Shown here one piece after another: positions 43,603 through 52,275 of a DNA stretch of 64,000 nt. Both the position numbers and the translations under genes were made by a program. The stretch is taken from NCBI RefSeq assembly GCF_001927285.1, contig NZ_MSIG01000017.1, positions 20,317 to 84,316 on the forward strand, written 5' to 3'. How positions within the stretch are numbered: position 1 is the first letter of the stretch; each line of letters opens with the position of its first letter. The notes under the pieces were generated by a model. The model did not search any database and was not told the origin of the DNA. It saw only the letters and a list, made by a program, of their open reading frames with translations. This stretch comes from Mongoliimonas terrestris (GTDB lineage: Bacteria > Pseudomonadota > Alphaproteobacteria > Rhizobiales > Pleomorphomonadaceae).

Positions 43603-44784
43603 TTACTCGGCCCCGACCCCGTGCGCGCTCGGCGGTGCGTCCGGCGGCGCGCGGTAGGGGCGGGCGGGGCGCTTCTGCTCGTACCAGCCGCGGTGATGCT
43701 CGCGCGCCCAGTTCTCGTCCACCTCGCCCCGGCCCATGGCGTCGAACGCGCCTTCCATGCCGACGGTGCCGATATAGATGTGGGCGAAGATGATGGCGAT
43801 CAGGATGACGGCGAGCACCGAATGCACCACGTGCATCACTTGCATGCCGCCGACGCCGGTGACGGCGAACGGCACCAGCATCAGGTAGCCGGTCACCGCC
43901 ATCACGAGGCCGCCGAGCACCACCGACCAGAAGATGCCCTTCTGGCCGCCGTTGAACCGCTCCGTCTCGGGATGATAGCTCGCACCCTTCAGCATTCCGC
44001 CGGCGTTGCGCAGCCAGTCGAGATCCGCGCGGGACGGGATGTTGTCCTTCACCCAGACCGCCAGCATGAAGAAGAGCGCCAGGACGAAGGGTGTGCCGAT
44101 GAAATTGTGCACATACTTGGCCACTTCCGAAGTGGCCGTGAAGGCGTCGTGCCCGATCAGCGGGATGAGCACCCAGCGTCCGAAGGTCACCACGAGACCG
44201 CTGAGAGCGAGTGCGATGAAGCTGAGCGACGCGGTCCAGTGGGCGAACCGCTCCCAGAAACTGAAGCGCGGGATCCAGCGCCCGGACCGGCCGGACGCGA
44301 TGCGGATCCGCCCCCGGTAGAGGAAGAAGCCGGTAAGCGCCGCGAGCGTCACGCCGAGCACCGCAATCGAGCCCCAGAAGAGGCCCTCGGTGCGGAAGGC
44401 CCGCCAGGTGCGGCCCTCCGGCTGGACCAGGGTGGCGAGCTTGGCGTCCGGGATGGAAACGCGGCCGATCAACTGGTCCTGCACCGGCTGGTAGAGCTCC
44501 ACGTCGTCGACGGAACGGAGCGCCGGATCGGGCGTCTGCTGCTCCAGACCGGCGCCGCCGGGCGCGGTCTCCACCGGCCCGGCTTCCGGGGACGACTGTT
44601 CCGCCTGAGCGAACACCGGCGTCGGTCCCGTTCCGATCACGATCGCGATCAGGAGGGCCATCACGGCCGCTTTCAGCATGGCCGCTCGGGTGCTGGGAAC
44701 GGCGGCCGGAGGGTGTGGGTGGCGGGTCAGGGTCATCCGCGCATCTCCCGTCGCGTGTGCAGGGGTCGGGGTGTCGACGGCCAT
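43603..44784 (-). CDS. Formate dehydrogenase gamma subunit (cytochrome b556)
   Basis: Membrane diheme cytochrome b that anchors formate dehydrogenase and passes electrons to quinone. The N-terminus is an exported segment (MLKAAVMALLIAIVIGTGPT, cleavage near FAQA) followed by a disordered region. One helix (residues about 140-160) and the four-helix core then follow. Heme-ligand His residues lie in RFAHWTASLSFIALALSG, VHNFIGTPFVLALFFML and VMHVVHSVLAVILIAIIFAH. 393 aa from ATG 44784, which overlaps the beta-subunit stop by one base (TAATG). An internal ATG 48 bases on has a better ribosome site (GGGAG), so the true start may be 44736. Last gene of the operon. Confidence 0.92.
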   Translation of the reverse strand: MAVDTPTPAHATGDARMTLTRHPHPPAAVPSTRAAMLKAAVMALLIAIVIGTGPTPVFAQAEQSSPEAGPVETAPGGAGLEQQTPDPALRSVDDVELYQPVQDQLIGRVSIPDAKLATLVQPEGRTWRAFRTEGLFWGSIAVLGVTLAALTGFFLYRGRIRIASGRSGRWIPRFSFWERFAHWTASLSFIALALSGLVVTFGRWVLIPLIGHDAFTATSEVAKYVHNFIGTPFVLALFFMLAVWVKDNIPSRADLDWLRNAGGMLKGASYHPETERFNGGQKGIFWSVVLGGLVMAVTGYLMLVPFAVTGVGGMQVMHVVHSVLAVILIAIIFAHIYIGTVGMEGAFDAMGRGEVDENWAREHHRGWYEQKRPARPYRAPPDAPPSAHGVGAE

Positions 44785-45410
44785 TAGCCGCCGATGGCCC
44801 GATCGGGTTCGAAGGTGTCGCGCTGGTCGGTGCGATAGGCGACGGACCAGCCCCAGGCGCCCGAGCCGTAGCCCCGGCGCACCACGCGTTCCTTGTAGAT
44901 GGCGGCGATCATGTCGCCGTCGCCCGCCATCAGCGACCGCGTCGAGCACATCTCCGCGCAGAGTGGCAGCTTGCCCTCGGCGATCCGGTTGGTGCCGTAC
45001 TTCTGGTACTCGACGACGGAGTTGTCCTCCTCCGGGCCGCCGGCGCAGTAGGTGCACTTGTCCATCTTGCCGCGGCCGCCGAAGTTCGACGCCTGCGGGT
45101 ACTGCGGCGCGCCGAACGGGCAGGCGTAGAAGCAGTAGCCGCAGCCGATGCAGAGGTCCTTGGAGTGAAGGACGATGCCGTCGTCGGTCTGGTAGAAGCA
45201 GTCCACCGGGCAGACGGCCGCGCAGGGCGGCTCCGTGCAGTGCATGCACGCCATGGAGACCGAGCGCTCGCCCGGCTGCCCGTCCTCCAGCGTGACCACC
45301 CGGCGGCGGTTGATGCCCCAGGGCACCTCGTGCTCGTTCTTGCAGGCGGTGACGCAGGCGTTGCACTCGATGCAGCGCTCCGAATCGCAGAGGAATTTCA
45401 TCCGTGCCAT
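44784..45410 (-). CDS. fdhB: Formate dehydrogenase beta subunit (4Fe-4S)
   Basis: A 208-aa ferredoxin-type electron-transfer subunit with four Cys clusters: RCIECNACVTACKNEHEVPW, CMHCTEPPCAAVCPVDCF, LCIGCGYCFYACPFGAPQYP and KCTYCAGGP with a later LCAEMC. This is the usual set of four 4Fe-4S sites. It has no signal peptide, so it is carried through the Tat route together with the alpha subunit. It starts 13 bp after the alpha-subunit gene stops and overlaps the gamma gene by one base. Confidence 0.94.
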   Translation of the reverse strand: MARMKFLCDSERCIECNACVTACKNEHEVPWGINRRRVVTLEDGQPGERSVSMACMHCTEPPCAAVCPVDCFYQTDDGIVLHSKDLCIGCGYCFYACPFGAPQYPQASNFGGRGKMDKCTYCAGGPEEDNSVVEYQKYGTNRIAEGKLPLCAEMCSTRSLMAGDGDMIAAIYKERVVRRGYGSGAWGWSVAYRTDQRDTFEPDRAIGG

Positions 45411-45423
45411 AGGGGCGGTCTCC

Positions 45424-48330
45424 TCAAGCCCGCTCGACGCGGCAGAGCGTCACTTTGGTTTCCTGCATGAACGTCACCGGGTCGTAGCCGTAGGTGGTGA
45501 TGCCGTTGGCCGGCTCGCCGAGAACGTGCGGATCGGTGCCCGGCGGGTAGGACGACCGGAGGTCCTCCCCCTGCCAGAAGCCGGAAAAGTGGAAAGGCAT
45601 GAAGATGACGCCGCGGCCGACCCGTTCGGTGACCAGCGCCTTCACCTTGGCGCGGCCCTCCTCCGGGCCGCTCACCCACACCCAGTCGCCGTCGGCGACG
45701 CCGAGGTCGTCCGCGTCGCGGTTGTTGAGCTCCACGAACATGGTCTGCTGCAATTCCGCGAGCCAGCGGTTGGAGCGCGTCTCCTCGCCGCCGCCCTCGT
45801 ATTCGACCAGACGCCCGGACGTGTAGACGAACGGGTAGCGGGCGTAGACGTCCGCCTCCACGGCCGCCTGCTGAACACCCTGGTTGAGGTGCGGCAGGCG
45901 GAAGTCGCGCCGGTTCTCGATGGCGGGATACTCGCCGACGAGGTCGGGCCGCGAGGTGTAGACCGGCTCCCGGTGGATGGGGACCGGGTCCGGCAGGTTC
46001 CAGGCGACCGCCCGCGCCTTGGCGTTGCCGTAGGGCAGGCAACCGTGCTTGATCGCCACCCGCATGATGCCGAGCGACAGGTCGGTGTCCCACGACACCT
46101 TGTCGATGTCGTTGCCGCCGATCTGCCGGATGACGGCGAGCTCGCCCTCGGTCAGCTCCGTGTCCCAGCCGAGCTTCTTCAGCACGGCCATGGTGAATTC
46201 CGGATAGCCGTCCTCGATCTCCGAGCCGCGCGAGAAGCTGCCTTCGGCCAGAAGAGTCTCGCCGTCGCGTTCCACGCCGAAGCGGGCCCGGAAGGTGCCG
46301 CCGCCCTCCATCACATGGCGGGAGGTGTCGTAGAGCACCGGGCTGCCGGGGTGGCGCCACTCCGGATAGCCCCAGCACGGCCACGGCAGGCCGTAGTATT
46401 CGCCCTTCAGCGGCCCTTCGGTCGCCTGCATGGTGATGCGGTCGAACGTGTGCTGGTAGAGCATGTGCAGCTTCAGCCGCTCCGGCGAGGCGCCCGTGTA
46501 GCCGGTGGAGAGGCTGCCGCGGTTGATCTCGCGGGTGATGTCCTCCGGCACGGGGCGCTCGCCCTCCACTTTGATGTGCTTGAAGAGGTCTTCGGCGAAG
46601 CCGAGCTTCACGGCGAGCTTGTAGAGGATGGTGTAGTCGTCCTTGGACTCGAAGATCGGCTCGACGAACTTCTGGCTCCACTGGATCGACCGGTTGGAGC
46701 AGACGCGGCTGCCGTCGGTCTCGAACTGGGTGCAGCTCGGCAGGATGTAGGTGCCGTTCCGGCGCTGGCGCACCGCCGCGAAGGTGGTCGGGTGCGGGTC
46801 GATGATCACCAGCGTGTCGAGCTTCTCCATGCCCTTCAGCATGTCGGGCATGCGGGTGACCGTGTTGCCGCCGTGGCCGAGGACGACCATGCCGCGGATC
46901 TGGTTCGGCTGGTCCAACTCGCCGTCTTCCGCGAGCACACCGTCGAACCAGCGCGTGGTCGGGATGCCCTTCAGCTCCATCAGGGCCTTGCGGGCGTCGC
47001 GGTTCATGTCCTCAAGGCCGAAGCGGCCGATCATGCCCTCGTAGTCGACGTCCCAGACCCGGCTCCAGTGCTTCCACGCGCCCTCGGTGAGGCCGTAGTA
47101 GGAGGGCAGCGAGGTGACGTCGAGGCCCATGTCGGTGGCGCCCTGCACGTTGCAGTGGCCGCGGTAGATGTTGGCGCCGCCGCCCTGGACGCCGATGTTG
47201 CCGAGCGCCAGCTGCAGGATGGAGAAGGCCCGCACGTTGGCGGTGCCGACCGTCTTTTGGGTGGCGCCCATGCACCAGATCAGCGTGGCGGGCTTGTTCT
47301 TGGCCATCTGCTCGGCGACGAGGCGCAGCTGCTCGGCCGGCGCGCCGGAGACGCGCTCCACCACGTCGGGCGTCCACTTGGCGACCTCGGCGCGGATCTG
47401 GTCCATGCCGTAGACCCGCTGCGCGATGTACTCCTTGTCCTCCCAGCCGTTCTGGAAGATGTGCCAGAGAATGCCCCAGACCACCGGGATGTCGGTGCCG
47501 GGGCGGATGCGAACATATTCCGTGGCGTGGGCGGCGGTGCGAGTGAAGCGCGGGTCGATGACGATGAAGGGCGCGCGGTTGCGCTCCTTGCCGCGCAGCA
47601 TGTGCTGCATGGCGACCGGGTGGGCCTCGGCCGGATTGCCGCCGATGATGACGAGGCACCGGGAGTTCTGGATGTCGTTGTAGCTGTTCGTCATCGCGCC
47701 GTAGCCCCAGGTGTTGGCGACGCCGGCGACGGTGGTGGAATGACAGATGCGGGCCTGGTGGTCGACGTTGTTGGTGCCCCAGAAGGCCGCGAACTTGCGC
47801 AGGAGATAGGCCGTCTCGTTGGAGAACTTGGCCGAGCCGAGCCAGAACACGCTGTCCGGCCCGAGCTCTCTGCGGATCCGGAGCAGCCGGTCACCGACCT
47901 CGTCGATCGCCTGCTCCCAGGAGATGCGCTGCCACTCGCCGTCGACGAGCTTCAGCGGGTACTTGACCCGCCGCTCGCCCTTCACGAGTTCGCGCACCGA
48001 GGCGCCCTTGGCGCAGTGGGTGCCCTGGCTGATCGGGCTTTCCCAGCCCGGCTCCTGCTGCACCCAGACGCCGTTCTGGATTTCGCCGACCACCGTGCAG
48101 CCCACCGAGCAGTGGGTGCAGATGCCCTTGCGCAGGATCTTCTCCTCGCCGGGCTCGATGGCCTCGGCCTTGGCCTCGGTCACCATGGCGCCGGGGAGGG
48201 CGCCGAGCGTGGCAAGGCCGGCGCCGGCAAGGCCCGCGCCTTCCAGGAAGGCGCGGCGGGAGACCTGCCCGGCGGCGGCCGGCGCCGGGGCGAGCGGGTT
48301 CGAACGGACCGGCTTGCGCTTGGTCAGCAT
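45424..48330 (-). CDS. fdhA: Formate dehydrogenase alpha subunit, Tat-exported
   Basis: A molybdopterin (Mo or W) enzyme oxidising formate to CO2 in the periplasm; 968 aa. The twin-arginine signal QVSRRAFLEGAGLAGAGLAT is at residues 22-41. The 4Fe-4S site is KGICTHCSVGCTVVGEIQNG plus the GTHCAKGAS Cys. DHQARICHSTTVAGVANTWG carries Cys at the position that is selenocysteine in some relatives, so no stop-codon recoding is needed. QLALGNIGVQGGGANIYRGH and the C-terminal GEPANGITTYGYDPVTFMQE bind the pterin. Operon order is TorD-like, Tat peptide, alpha, beta, gamma. The domain order is complete. Confidence 0.96.
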   Translation of the reverse strand: MLTKRKPVRSNPLAPAPAAAGQVSRRAFLEGAGLAGAGLATLGALPGAMVTEAKAEAIEPGEEKILRKGICTHCSVGCTVVGEIQNGVWVQQEPGWESPISQGTHCAKGASVRELVKGERRVKYPLKLVDGEWQRISWEQAIDEVGDRLLRIRRELGPDSVFWLGSAKFSNETAYLLRKFAAFWGTNNVDHQARICHSTTVAGVANTWGYGAMTNSYNDIQNSRCLVIIGGNPAEAHPVAMQHMLRGKERNRAPFIVIDPRFTRTAAHATEYVRIRPGTDIPVVWGILWHIFQNGWEDKEYIAQRVYGMDQIRAEVAKWTPDVVERVSGAPAEQLRLVAEQMAKNKPATLIWCMGATQKTVGTANVRAFSILQLALGNIGVQGGGANIYRGHCNVQGATDMGLDVTSLPSYYGLTEGAWKHWSRVWDVDYEGMIGRFGLEDMNRDARKALMELKGIPTTRWFDGVLAEDGELDQPNQIRGMVVLGHGGNTVTRMPDMLKGMEKLDTLVIIDPHPTTFAAVRQRRNGTYILPSCTQFETDGSRVCSNRSIQWSQKFVEPIFESKDDYTILYKLAVKLGFAEDLFKHIKVEGERPVPEDITREINRGSLSTGYTGASPERLKLHMLYQHTFDRITMQATEGPLKGEYYGLPWPCWGYPEWRHPGSPVLYDTSRHVMEGGGTFRARFGVERDGETLLAEGSFSRGSEIEDGYPEFTMAVLKKLGWDTELTEGELAVIRQIGGNDIDKVSWDTDLSLGIMRVAIKHGCLPYGNAKARAVAWNLPDPVPIHREPVYTSRPDLVGEYPAIENRRDFRLPHLNQGVQQAAVEADVYARYPFVYTSGRLVEYEGGGEETRSNRWLAELQQTMFVELNNRDADDLGVADGDWVWVSGPEEGRAKVKALVTERVGRGVIFMPFHFSGFWQGEDLRSSYPPGTDPHVLGEPANGITTYGYDPVTFMQETKVTLCRVERA

Positions 48331-48343
48331 GGCGCGCCCTCCG

Positions 48344-48550
48344 TCAGAGCCGGTTGAGCGCGTAGAAGCGCTGGACGTGCGGGGTTTCGCTGTACCGCCC
48401 TTTCAGCTGCTCCTCGGGGCTCTCGCGCGCTTCGGCCAGCACGGTGCCGCCGACGGCGGCGGCAGCCGTCGCGCCGGCAAGGCCGGCGCCGGTCAGGAAG
48501 GCCCGGCGGTCGACGGTGGGCGGGGCTTTGGTCGGATCGTCCTGGCGCAT
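48344..48550 (-). CDS. 68-aa Tat-signal small protein of the FDH operon
   Basis: Starts MRQDDPTKAPPTVDRRAFLT, with a twin-arginine motif (DRRAFLTGAGLAGATAAAAV). A short tail ending VQRFYALNRL follows after a likely AxA cleavage. Small Tat-targeted proteins of this type (FdhX-like) are encoded just before alpha subunits of this formate dehydrogenase class. It lies 13 bp upstream of fdhA. A role in enzyme assembly or in export of the complex is likely but not shown by the sequence. Confidence 0.85.
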   Translation of the reverse strand: MRQDDPTKAPPTVDRRAFLTGAGLAGATAAAAVGGTVLAEARESPEEQLKGRYSETPHVQRFYALNRL

Positions 48551-48584
48551 GGCTCGGGTCCTTGACGGGGAAAAGGGGCGGCGG

Positions 48585-49181
48585 TCAGACGAGGGCGAAG
48601 GCCTCCGCCTCGATGTCGACCAGGATGGCGCCGAGAGCGCCGACGGCGGCGTAGAAGGGGGCGTTCGCCGCCTGCCGGAGGTCGTCGAAGAAGCGATCCG
48701 CCCACGGGGCGATGTGGCTGTCGAAGAAGCGCAACTGCTCCAGCTCGCTCGCCGGGGCGCCGAACCGGCCGTCGATGAGGACGGCCATGGTCTCCAGAAG
48801 GGCGGCGATATGGTCCTCCGGCTCCGGCACGGCGGGACCGCGTTGAAGGCCGAGGCGTTTGAGGTCGGAGCGGACCGCGATCAGCGGGCGATCCTGCAGG
48901 AAGCCGGTCCGGTAGTAGGAGGCGTAGGGGACGAGTTCGCCGCGGCTGAGGCCGATGAAGAGCCGGTCATACTCCCGGCGCGCCCGCGCGGCGTCCGTCG
49001 CGCCGGCGGCGCGGCCAAGACCGCCGATCGCATCGCCGAGGAGACCCTGGCCGCCCGAAAGCGTGGCGATCCGGCCAATGAGGCCGGCAGACGGCGGGGC
49101 GGCGAGCAGGCTGGCGACGAGCATGTAGATGCGCGCCCGATTGGCGTCGGCCTCGTTCAACCCCGCGGCCTCTCCACGCAT
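48585..49181 (-). CDS. TorD/DmsD-family molybdoenzyme chaperone
   Basis: A 198-aa all-helical cytoplasmic chaperone that binds the Tat signal of a molybdoenzyme until the cofactor is inserted. The family features are ARREYDRLFIGLSRGELVPY (the YxxLFxG region) and ASYYRTGFLQDRPLIAVRSD. PEPEDHIAALLETMAVLID follows, with the conserved E(P)xDHIxxxLE block, and then FFDSHIAPWADRFFDDL. ATG 49181 has AGGGGAG upstream; a frame-open ATG 96 bases earlier reaches into the divergent promoter region and is not used. First gene of the formate dehydrogenase operon. Confidence 0.9.
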   Translation of the reverse strand: MRGEAAGLNEADANRARIYMLVASLLAAPPSAGLIGRIATLSGGQGLLGDAIGGLGRAAGATDAARARREYDRLFIGLSRGELVPYASYYRTGFLQDRPLIAVRSDLKRLGLQRGPAVPEPEDHIAALLETMAVLIDGRFGAPASELEQLRFFDSHIAPWADRFFDDLRQAANAPFYAAVGALGAILVDIEAEAFALV

Positions 49182-49357
49182 CCCCAACTCCCCTGTCGAC
49201 CATCGTTGCCGGCAAGAGCGATGCCCTGCCGTGCGGTCCTTGAGGGTCCAACGCACAACCGCACCGGTTTGTTTCAACGCGGGGAAACAAACGGCACCGT
49301 CAGCCGTTTCCCCGCCAGAAGCCCGACGTCCCGAGGCCGTTTCGAAGGTTTGAAAGC

Positions 49358-49822
49358 ATGCGCCGTCCTTCTAAACCCGGCATCCTGGTGGCCCTTCTGG
49401 CGGCAGGGCTGATCGTCTTTCCACAGGCCGGCCTCGCCCAGCTCGAAGGCGCCGGCGCCGTACCGCCGCCGCCCGCCCAGGAAACGCCGATGCCGCAGGA
49501 GGGGGTGGACGACAACGCCGCGACGTCGCCCGCCGGCAATCCGGACCAGACGCAGGACAGCGGAACCACCAACGCGGACGTCCAGGAGGACGCGCCGGAC
49601 CAGCCGACACCCCAGGGCACCCGCGCCCCGCGCGAGGAGACGAGCGCGGAGACCGGCGGCGAACTCTACCCGCTGCTGCAGCGCGTGCGGGTCGCGCCGC
49701 CGGCGATCGACGGCCGCCCCCAACCGCGCCCGAACCCGCTTGCGAGCGAGCCGGAGACCGAGATGACCCCGGATCCGCGCGGCAATCCGGAGCATCTCTT
49801 CCCCGAAGGATACGTGGAGTGA
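49358..49822 (+). CDS. Secreted proline-rich protein of the FDH locus
   Basis: A 154-aa protein. A Sec signal peptide is visible (ILVALLAAGLIVFPQAGLAQ). The mature part is disordered-looking, with many Pro, Glu, Asp and Gln and no Cys or recognisable domain. A slightly more ordered end contains LYPLLQRVRVAPPAIDGRPQ and ends NPEHLFPEGYVE. The stop codon overlaps the GTG start of the DUF3305 gene (GTGA). It is transcribed divergently from the TorD-like gene. A periplasmic role with the formate dehydrogenase is likely from context only. Confidence 0.65.
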   Translation: MRRPSKPGILVALLAAGLIVFPQAGLAQLEGAGAVPPPPAQETPMPQEGVDDNAATSPAGNPDQTQDSGTTNADVQEDAPDQPTPQGTRAPREETSAETGGELYPLLQRVRVAPPAIDGRPQPRPNPLASEPETEMTPDPRGNPEHLFPEGYVE

Positions 49823-50352
49823 CACCCGGCTCGGCCATGGTCCTGGAGCGCTTTCCCGTCCACGTGATCGTCGAGCGCCGGCCCGCGACGAGCCGCTGGC
49901 TCGACCACGTGTGGCGCCCGGTGGCCGCGCTGCCCGGCCGCGCCGACGCCCCGGAGTGGCACGTGCTTACGGAGGCGAACGGCACCACGCGCTATCTGGC
50001 CGGCAACACGGACCTTGCCGTCCACCCGGCCGAGACCGCCGCCCTCAAGGACAATCTGGAAGCCGCGGCGCCCAGCGTCTACGTGGTGCTGCGGCCCGAC
50101 GCCGGCCCGACCGGCTGGCGGCTGCTGCTGGCGACCGTCGACCCTGCGGAGGCGCATTCCCACAGCGACAGCGGCACCGACCTTGTGGAGGCACTGCCCA
50201 TGGCCGAGCCCATCCGCGTGTGGCTGACCCGTTTCGTCGCCCGCCACCACGTGGAAAAGCCGATCTACAAGCGCAAGCGCGACCGGAGCGAGAAGGGCGA
50301 TGCCCGCCTCACCGGCCTGCACGACGCGATGGTCCCGGAGGAGGATCCGTGA
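49819..50352 (+). CDS. DUF3305 domain protein
   Basis: A 177-aa cytoplasmic protein with the DUF3305 pattern: FPVHVIVERRPATSRWLDHV near the N-terminus, APSVYVVLRPD in the middle, and VWLTRFVARHHVEKPIYKRK with a basic end. The start is GTG at 49819, eight bases after AAGGA and overlapping the previous stop codon; ATG at 49837 is an alternative. The family accompanies formate dehydrogenase genes in alpha- and betaproteobacteria, but its action is not known. It overlaps the DUF3306 gene by four bases. Confidence 0.85.
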   Translation: MTPGSAMVLERFPVHVIVERRPATSRWLDHVWRPVAALPGRADAPEWHVLTEANGTTRYLAGNTDLAVHPAETAALKDNLEAAAPSVYVVLRPDAGPTGWRLLLATVDPAEAHSHSDSGTDLVEALPMAEPIRVWLTRFVARHHVEKPIYKRKRDRSEKGDARLTGLHDAMVPEEDP

Positions 50353-50993
50353 GCCGCGACCAGGAGAGCTTCCTCGCCCGCTGGTCGCTTCGAAAGCAGG
50401 CGAGCCGGCAGGCGGCAGACGACCTCGAGCCGGACGCGGAAGCGCCGCCCGGGCCGGCGGAACCCGACCGCGTCGCCAGCCCCAGCCCGGACGACGCTTG
50501 CCCTTCCGATCCGGACCCCGACGCCGCCCCGGACTCACCGACCCTGACGCCCATCGACGAACTCGGGCAGACGAGCGACTACCGGCCTTTTCTGAAGAGC
50601 GAGGTGCCGAAGGCCGTGCGCCTCGCCGCCCTTCGCAAGGCCTGGACGACGGACCCGGCCATCGCCGCCTACCGCCCCCTTGCCGACTACGACTGGGATT
50701 TCAACGCCCCTGGCTACGCGGCGCTCCGCCCGACCGACGACCCGTCGAAGTTCATCAAGGCCCTGTTCCGCCATCTGACCGAACCGGCGGACGCATCGAC
50801 CCCTGGCGCGGTGCCGGATGGTGCGGCGCCGGATGGCACGGTGCCGGACGATCCGGCGGGCGCGCCGCCGCCTGTTGCCGAGCCGCCGGACGCCGCGCCC
50901 GACGACGCGATCGTTGCGGATGCGTCGACGGCCGTGCCGCCCGAAGCCGTGCCCGATCCGGCCGTGGCGTTGCAAACGGATCGGAGCAGCTGA
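50349..50993 (+). CDS. DUF3306 domain protein
   Basis: A 214-aa protein. It starts at GTG 50349 with the conserved ESFLARWSLRKQASRQAADD. An acidic Pro-rich linker follows, then the conserved core DYRPFLKSEVPKAVRLAALRKAWTTDPAIA and DYDWDFNAPGYAALRPTDDP. The last 65 residues are a low-complexity Ala/Pro/Asp tail with repeated VPDGAAPDGTVPDD units. It is the last gene of the divergent wing, overlapping DUF3305. Formate dehydrogenase accessory function is inferred from its standard genomic partnership. Confidence 0.85.
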   Translation: MSRDQESFLARWSLRKQASRQAADDLEPDAEAPPGPAEPDRVASPSPDDACPSDPDPDAAPDSPTLTPIDELGQTSDYRPFLKSEVPKAVRLAALRKAWTTDPAIAAYRPLADYDWDFNAPGYAALRPTDDPSKFIKALFRHLTEPADASTPGAVPDGAAPDGTVPDDPAGAPPPVAEPPDAAPDDAIVADASTAVPPEAVPDPAVALQTDRSS

Positions 50994-51003
50994 CGCCGTC
51001 GCC

Positions 51004-51948
51004 TCACCAGAGGAAGGCGTCGGTCTCGCGGCGGCGACCCATGAGGTAGGCGTCCGCCACCAGCCGCAGCGGCGCGGCGTCGACGTCGCTCGTCCCGGTC
51101 TCCACGAGGTCGCGGAAGCGTCGGTAAATCGCCCGGTACTCCCGGTCCGGATCGTCCACCACCGGCGTGCCGTCTACCATGAGGCAGGTGCCGCCGCGCA
51201 CCAGCGTCACCCGCGGACCGTCCGCCGGCTCCACGTCGATGGTCCAGGTCTGCTCGCCCTCCTGGCGCCAGTCGAAGGCAGCGGTAAAGTGCGATCCGGC
51301 CTCCGCCATCGGTTGCTTGAACGTCAGGTCGACGGCGATCGGGGTGTCCCGGTTGGCCGGAAAGAGAAGTTCGGCGCTGGCGACGAAGGGCGTGAAGGGG
51401 AGCACGCGGGTGAGGATGGAGAGGGCGTTGATGCCGGGGTCGAACACCCCGAAGCCGCCCGCCCGCCAGATCCAGTCCTGGCCCGGGTGCCAGTGGCGCA
51501 CGTCCTCCTTCCAGGTCACCGTCACTGTGCGGATGCGCTGCCCGGCCAGCCGGTCCCGCGCCGCCTCCACGGCCGGGTTGAACTGGGAGTGCCAGGTGGC
51601 GAACAGGGTCCTTTCGGCGCGTTCGGCCAGGGTGCGAAGGTCCTCCAGTTCCATCAGGCTGGCGGTCGGCGGCTTTTCCATCAGCACGTGCCGGCCGGCG
51701 TGGAGCGCCTCGGCGACCAGCGCGTGGCGCACGTCCGGCGGGGTGCAGATGGCGACCGCCGCGATGTCCGGATGGGTCGCCAGCATCTCCGCCTGCGACC
51801 GGTAGGTCGGCAGCGTCTGGTGCGCCGGCCCGCGCGGGATCACCAGCGCGGCAAGCTCGAACGTCTCGGTTTCGGCGATGGACGGTATGTGCTGGTCGAC
51901 GGCGATCTTGCCGACGCCGGTGATGGCGAGCTTCGGTTTGTTCTGCAT
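51004..51948 (-). CDS. Gfo/Idh/MocA sugar 1-dehydrogenase (arabinose/galactose type)
   Basis: A 314-aa NAD(P)-dependent sugar dehydrogenase. The Rossmann part starts PKLAITGVGKIAVDQHIPSI; GRHVLMEKPPTASLMELEDL holds the conserved EKP motif. WKEDVRHWHPGQDWIWRAGG and FGVFDPGINALSIL are hallmarks of L-arabinose 1-dehydrogenase (Azospirillum) and D-galactose 1-dehydrogenase (Rhizobium). These oxidise the aldose to the lactone in the non-phosphorylating pathway. No sugar dehydratase or transporter genes are adjacent, so which sugar is used is open. It converges with the DUF3306 gene, with 10 bp between stop codons. Confidence 0.88.
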   Translation of the reverse strand: MQNKPKLAITGVGKIAVDQHIPSIAETETFELAALVIPRGPAHQTLPTYRSQAEMLATHPDIAAVAICTPPDVRHALVAEALHAGRHVLMEKPPTASLMELEDLRTLAERAERTLFATWHSQFNPAVEAARDRLAGQRIRTVTVTWKEDVRHWHPGQDWIWRAGGFGVFDPGINALSILTRVLPFTPFVASAELLFPANRDTPIAVDLTFKQPMAEAGSHFTAAFDWRQEGEQTWTIDVEPADGPRVTLVRGGTCLMVDGTPVVDDPDREYRAIYRRFRDLVETGTSDVDAAPLRLVADAYLMGRRRETDAFLW

Positions 51949-52074
51949 GCTTCACTCCTCCGCAGCCCTTCTTACCCGGCCGCCGCGCCCTGCGCGAGAT
52001 GGTCCGGAACCGAGCACGGAGCGCCCTTGTCGGTCGAAGGTGCGATGCCAAAGGCTTTGTCTGGAGGAAGGACC

Positions 52075-52209
52075 ATGCACCTGCCGAACACCGCCGCCAC
52101 GGTCCGCTCGGTCAGCAAGGCCGCCGGGTTCGCGCGTCCCGGCGCAGTCGGTGCGCGTGGGCGCGACCGCCGATCCGCGGGTGAGCGGGCGGTTCACGTG
52201 TTCGGATGA
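52075..52209 (+). CDS. Possible 44-aa small protein
   Basis: ATG at 52075 follows a very good ribosome site (CTGGAGGAAGGACC). The product is MHLPNTAATVRSVSKAAGFA followed by a basic Arg/Gly/Ala-rich tail. The body is not recognisable, and a +1 shift near 52138 would give an equally open alternative ending in FTCSDDRAGG. It may be a short peptide, a leader, or a frameshifted remnant. The evidence is mostly the ribosome site. Confidence 0.3.
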   Translation: MHLPNTAATVRSVSKAAGFARPGAVGARGRDRRSAGERAVHVFG

Positions 52210-52230
52210 CAGGGCGGGGGGCTGAAAGCC

Positions 52231-52264
52231 GAAGGGCCAGTCACACTCAAGTGACTGGCCCTTC
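52231..52264 (-). terminator. Terminator downstream of tRNA-Pro
   Basis: The perfect 14-bp stem GAAGGGCCAGTCAC / GTGACTGGCCCTTC has a 6-nt loop. It lies 11 bp beyond the 3' end of tRNA-Pro on the minus strand. The following sequence is only weakly T-rich (GGCTTTCAG), so termination may be partial. Confidence 0.6.
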
Positions 52265-52275
52265 TCGGGAAATGC

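Noticed and set aside
45235..48357. 1040-aa plus-strand open frame
   Set aside because: Antisense shadow of the formate dehydrogenase alpha and beta subunit genes. It is low-complexity and rich in Arg, Val, Asp and His.
49283..49308. GGAAA-N17-CGTT resembling an EcfG promoter before the secreted protein gene
   Set aside because: The -35 differs from GGAAC at its last base. The site also overlaps an imperfect inverted repeat, so a chance match is likely.
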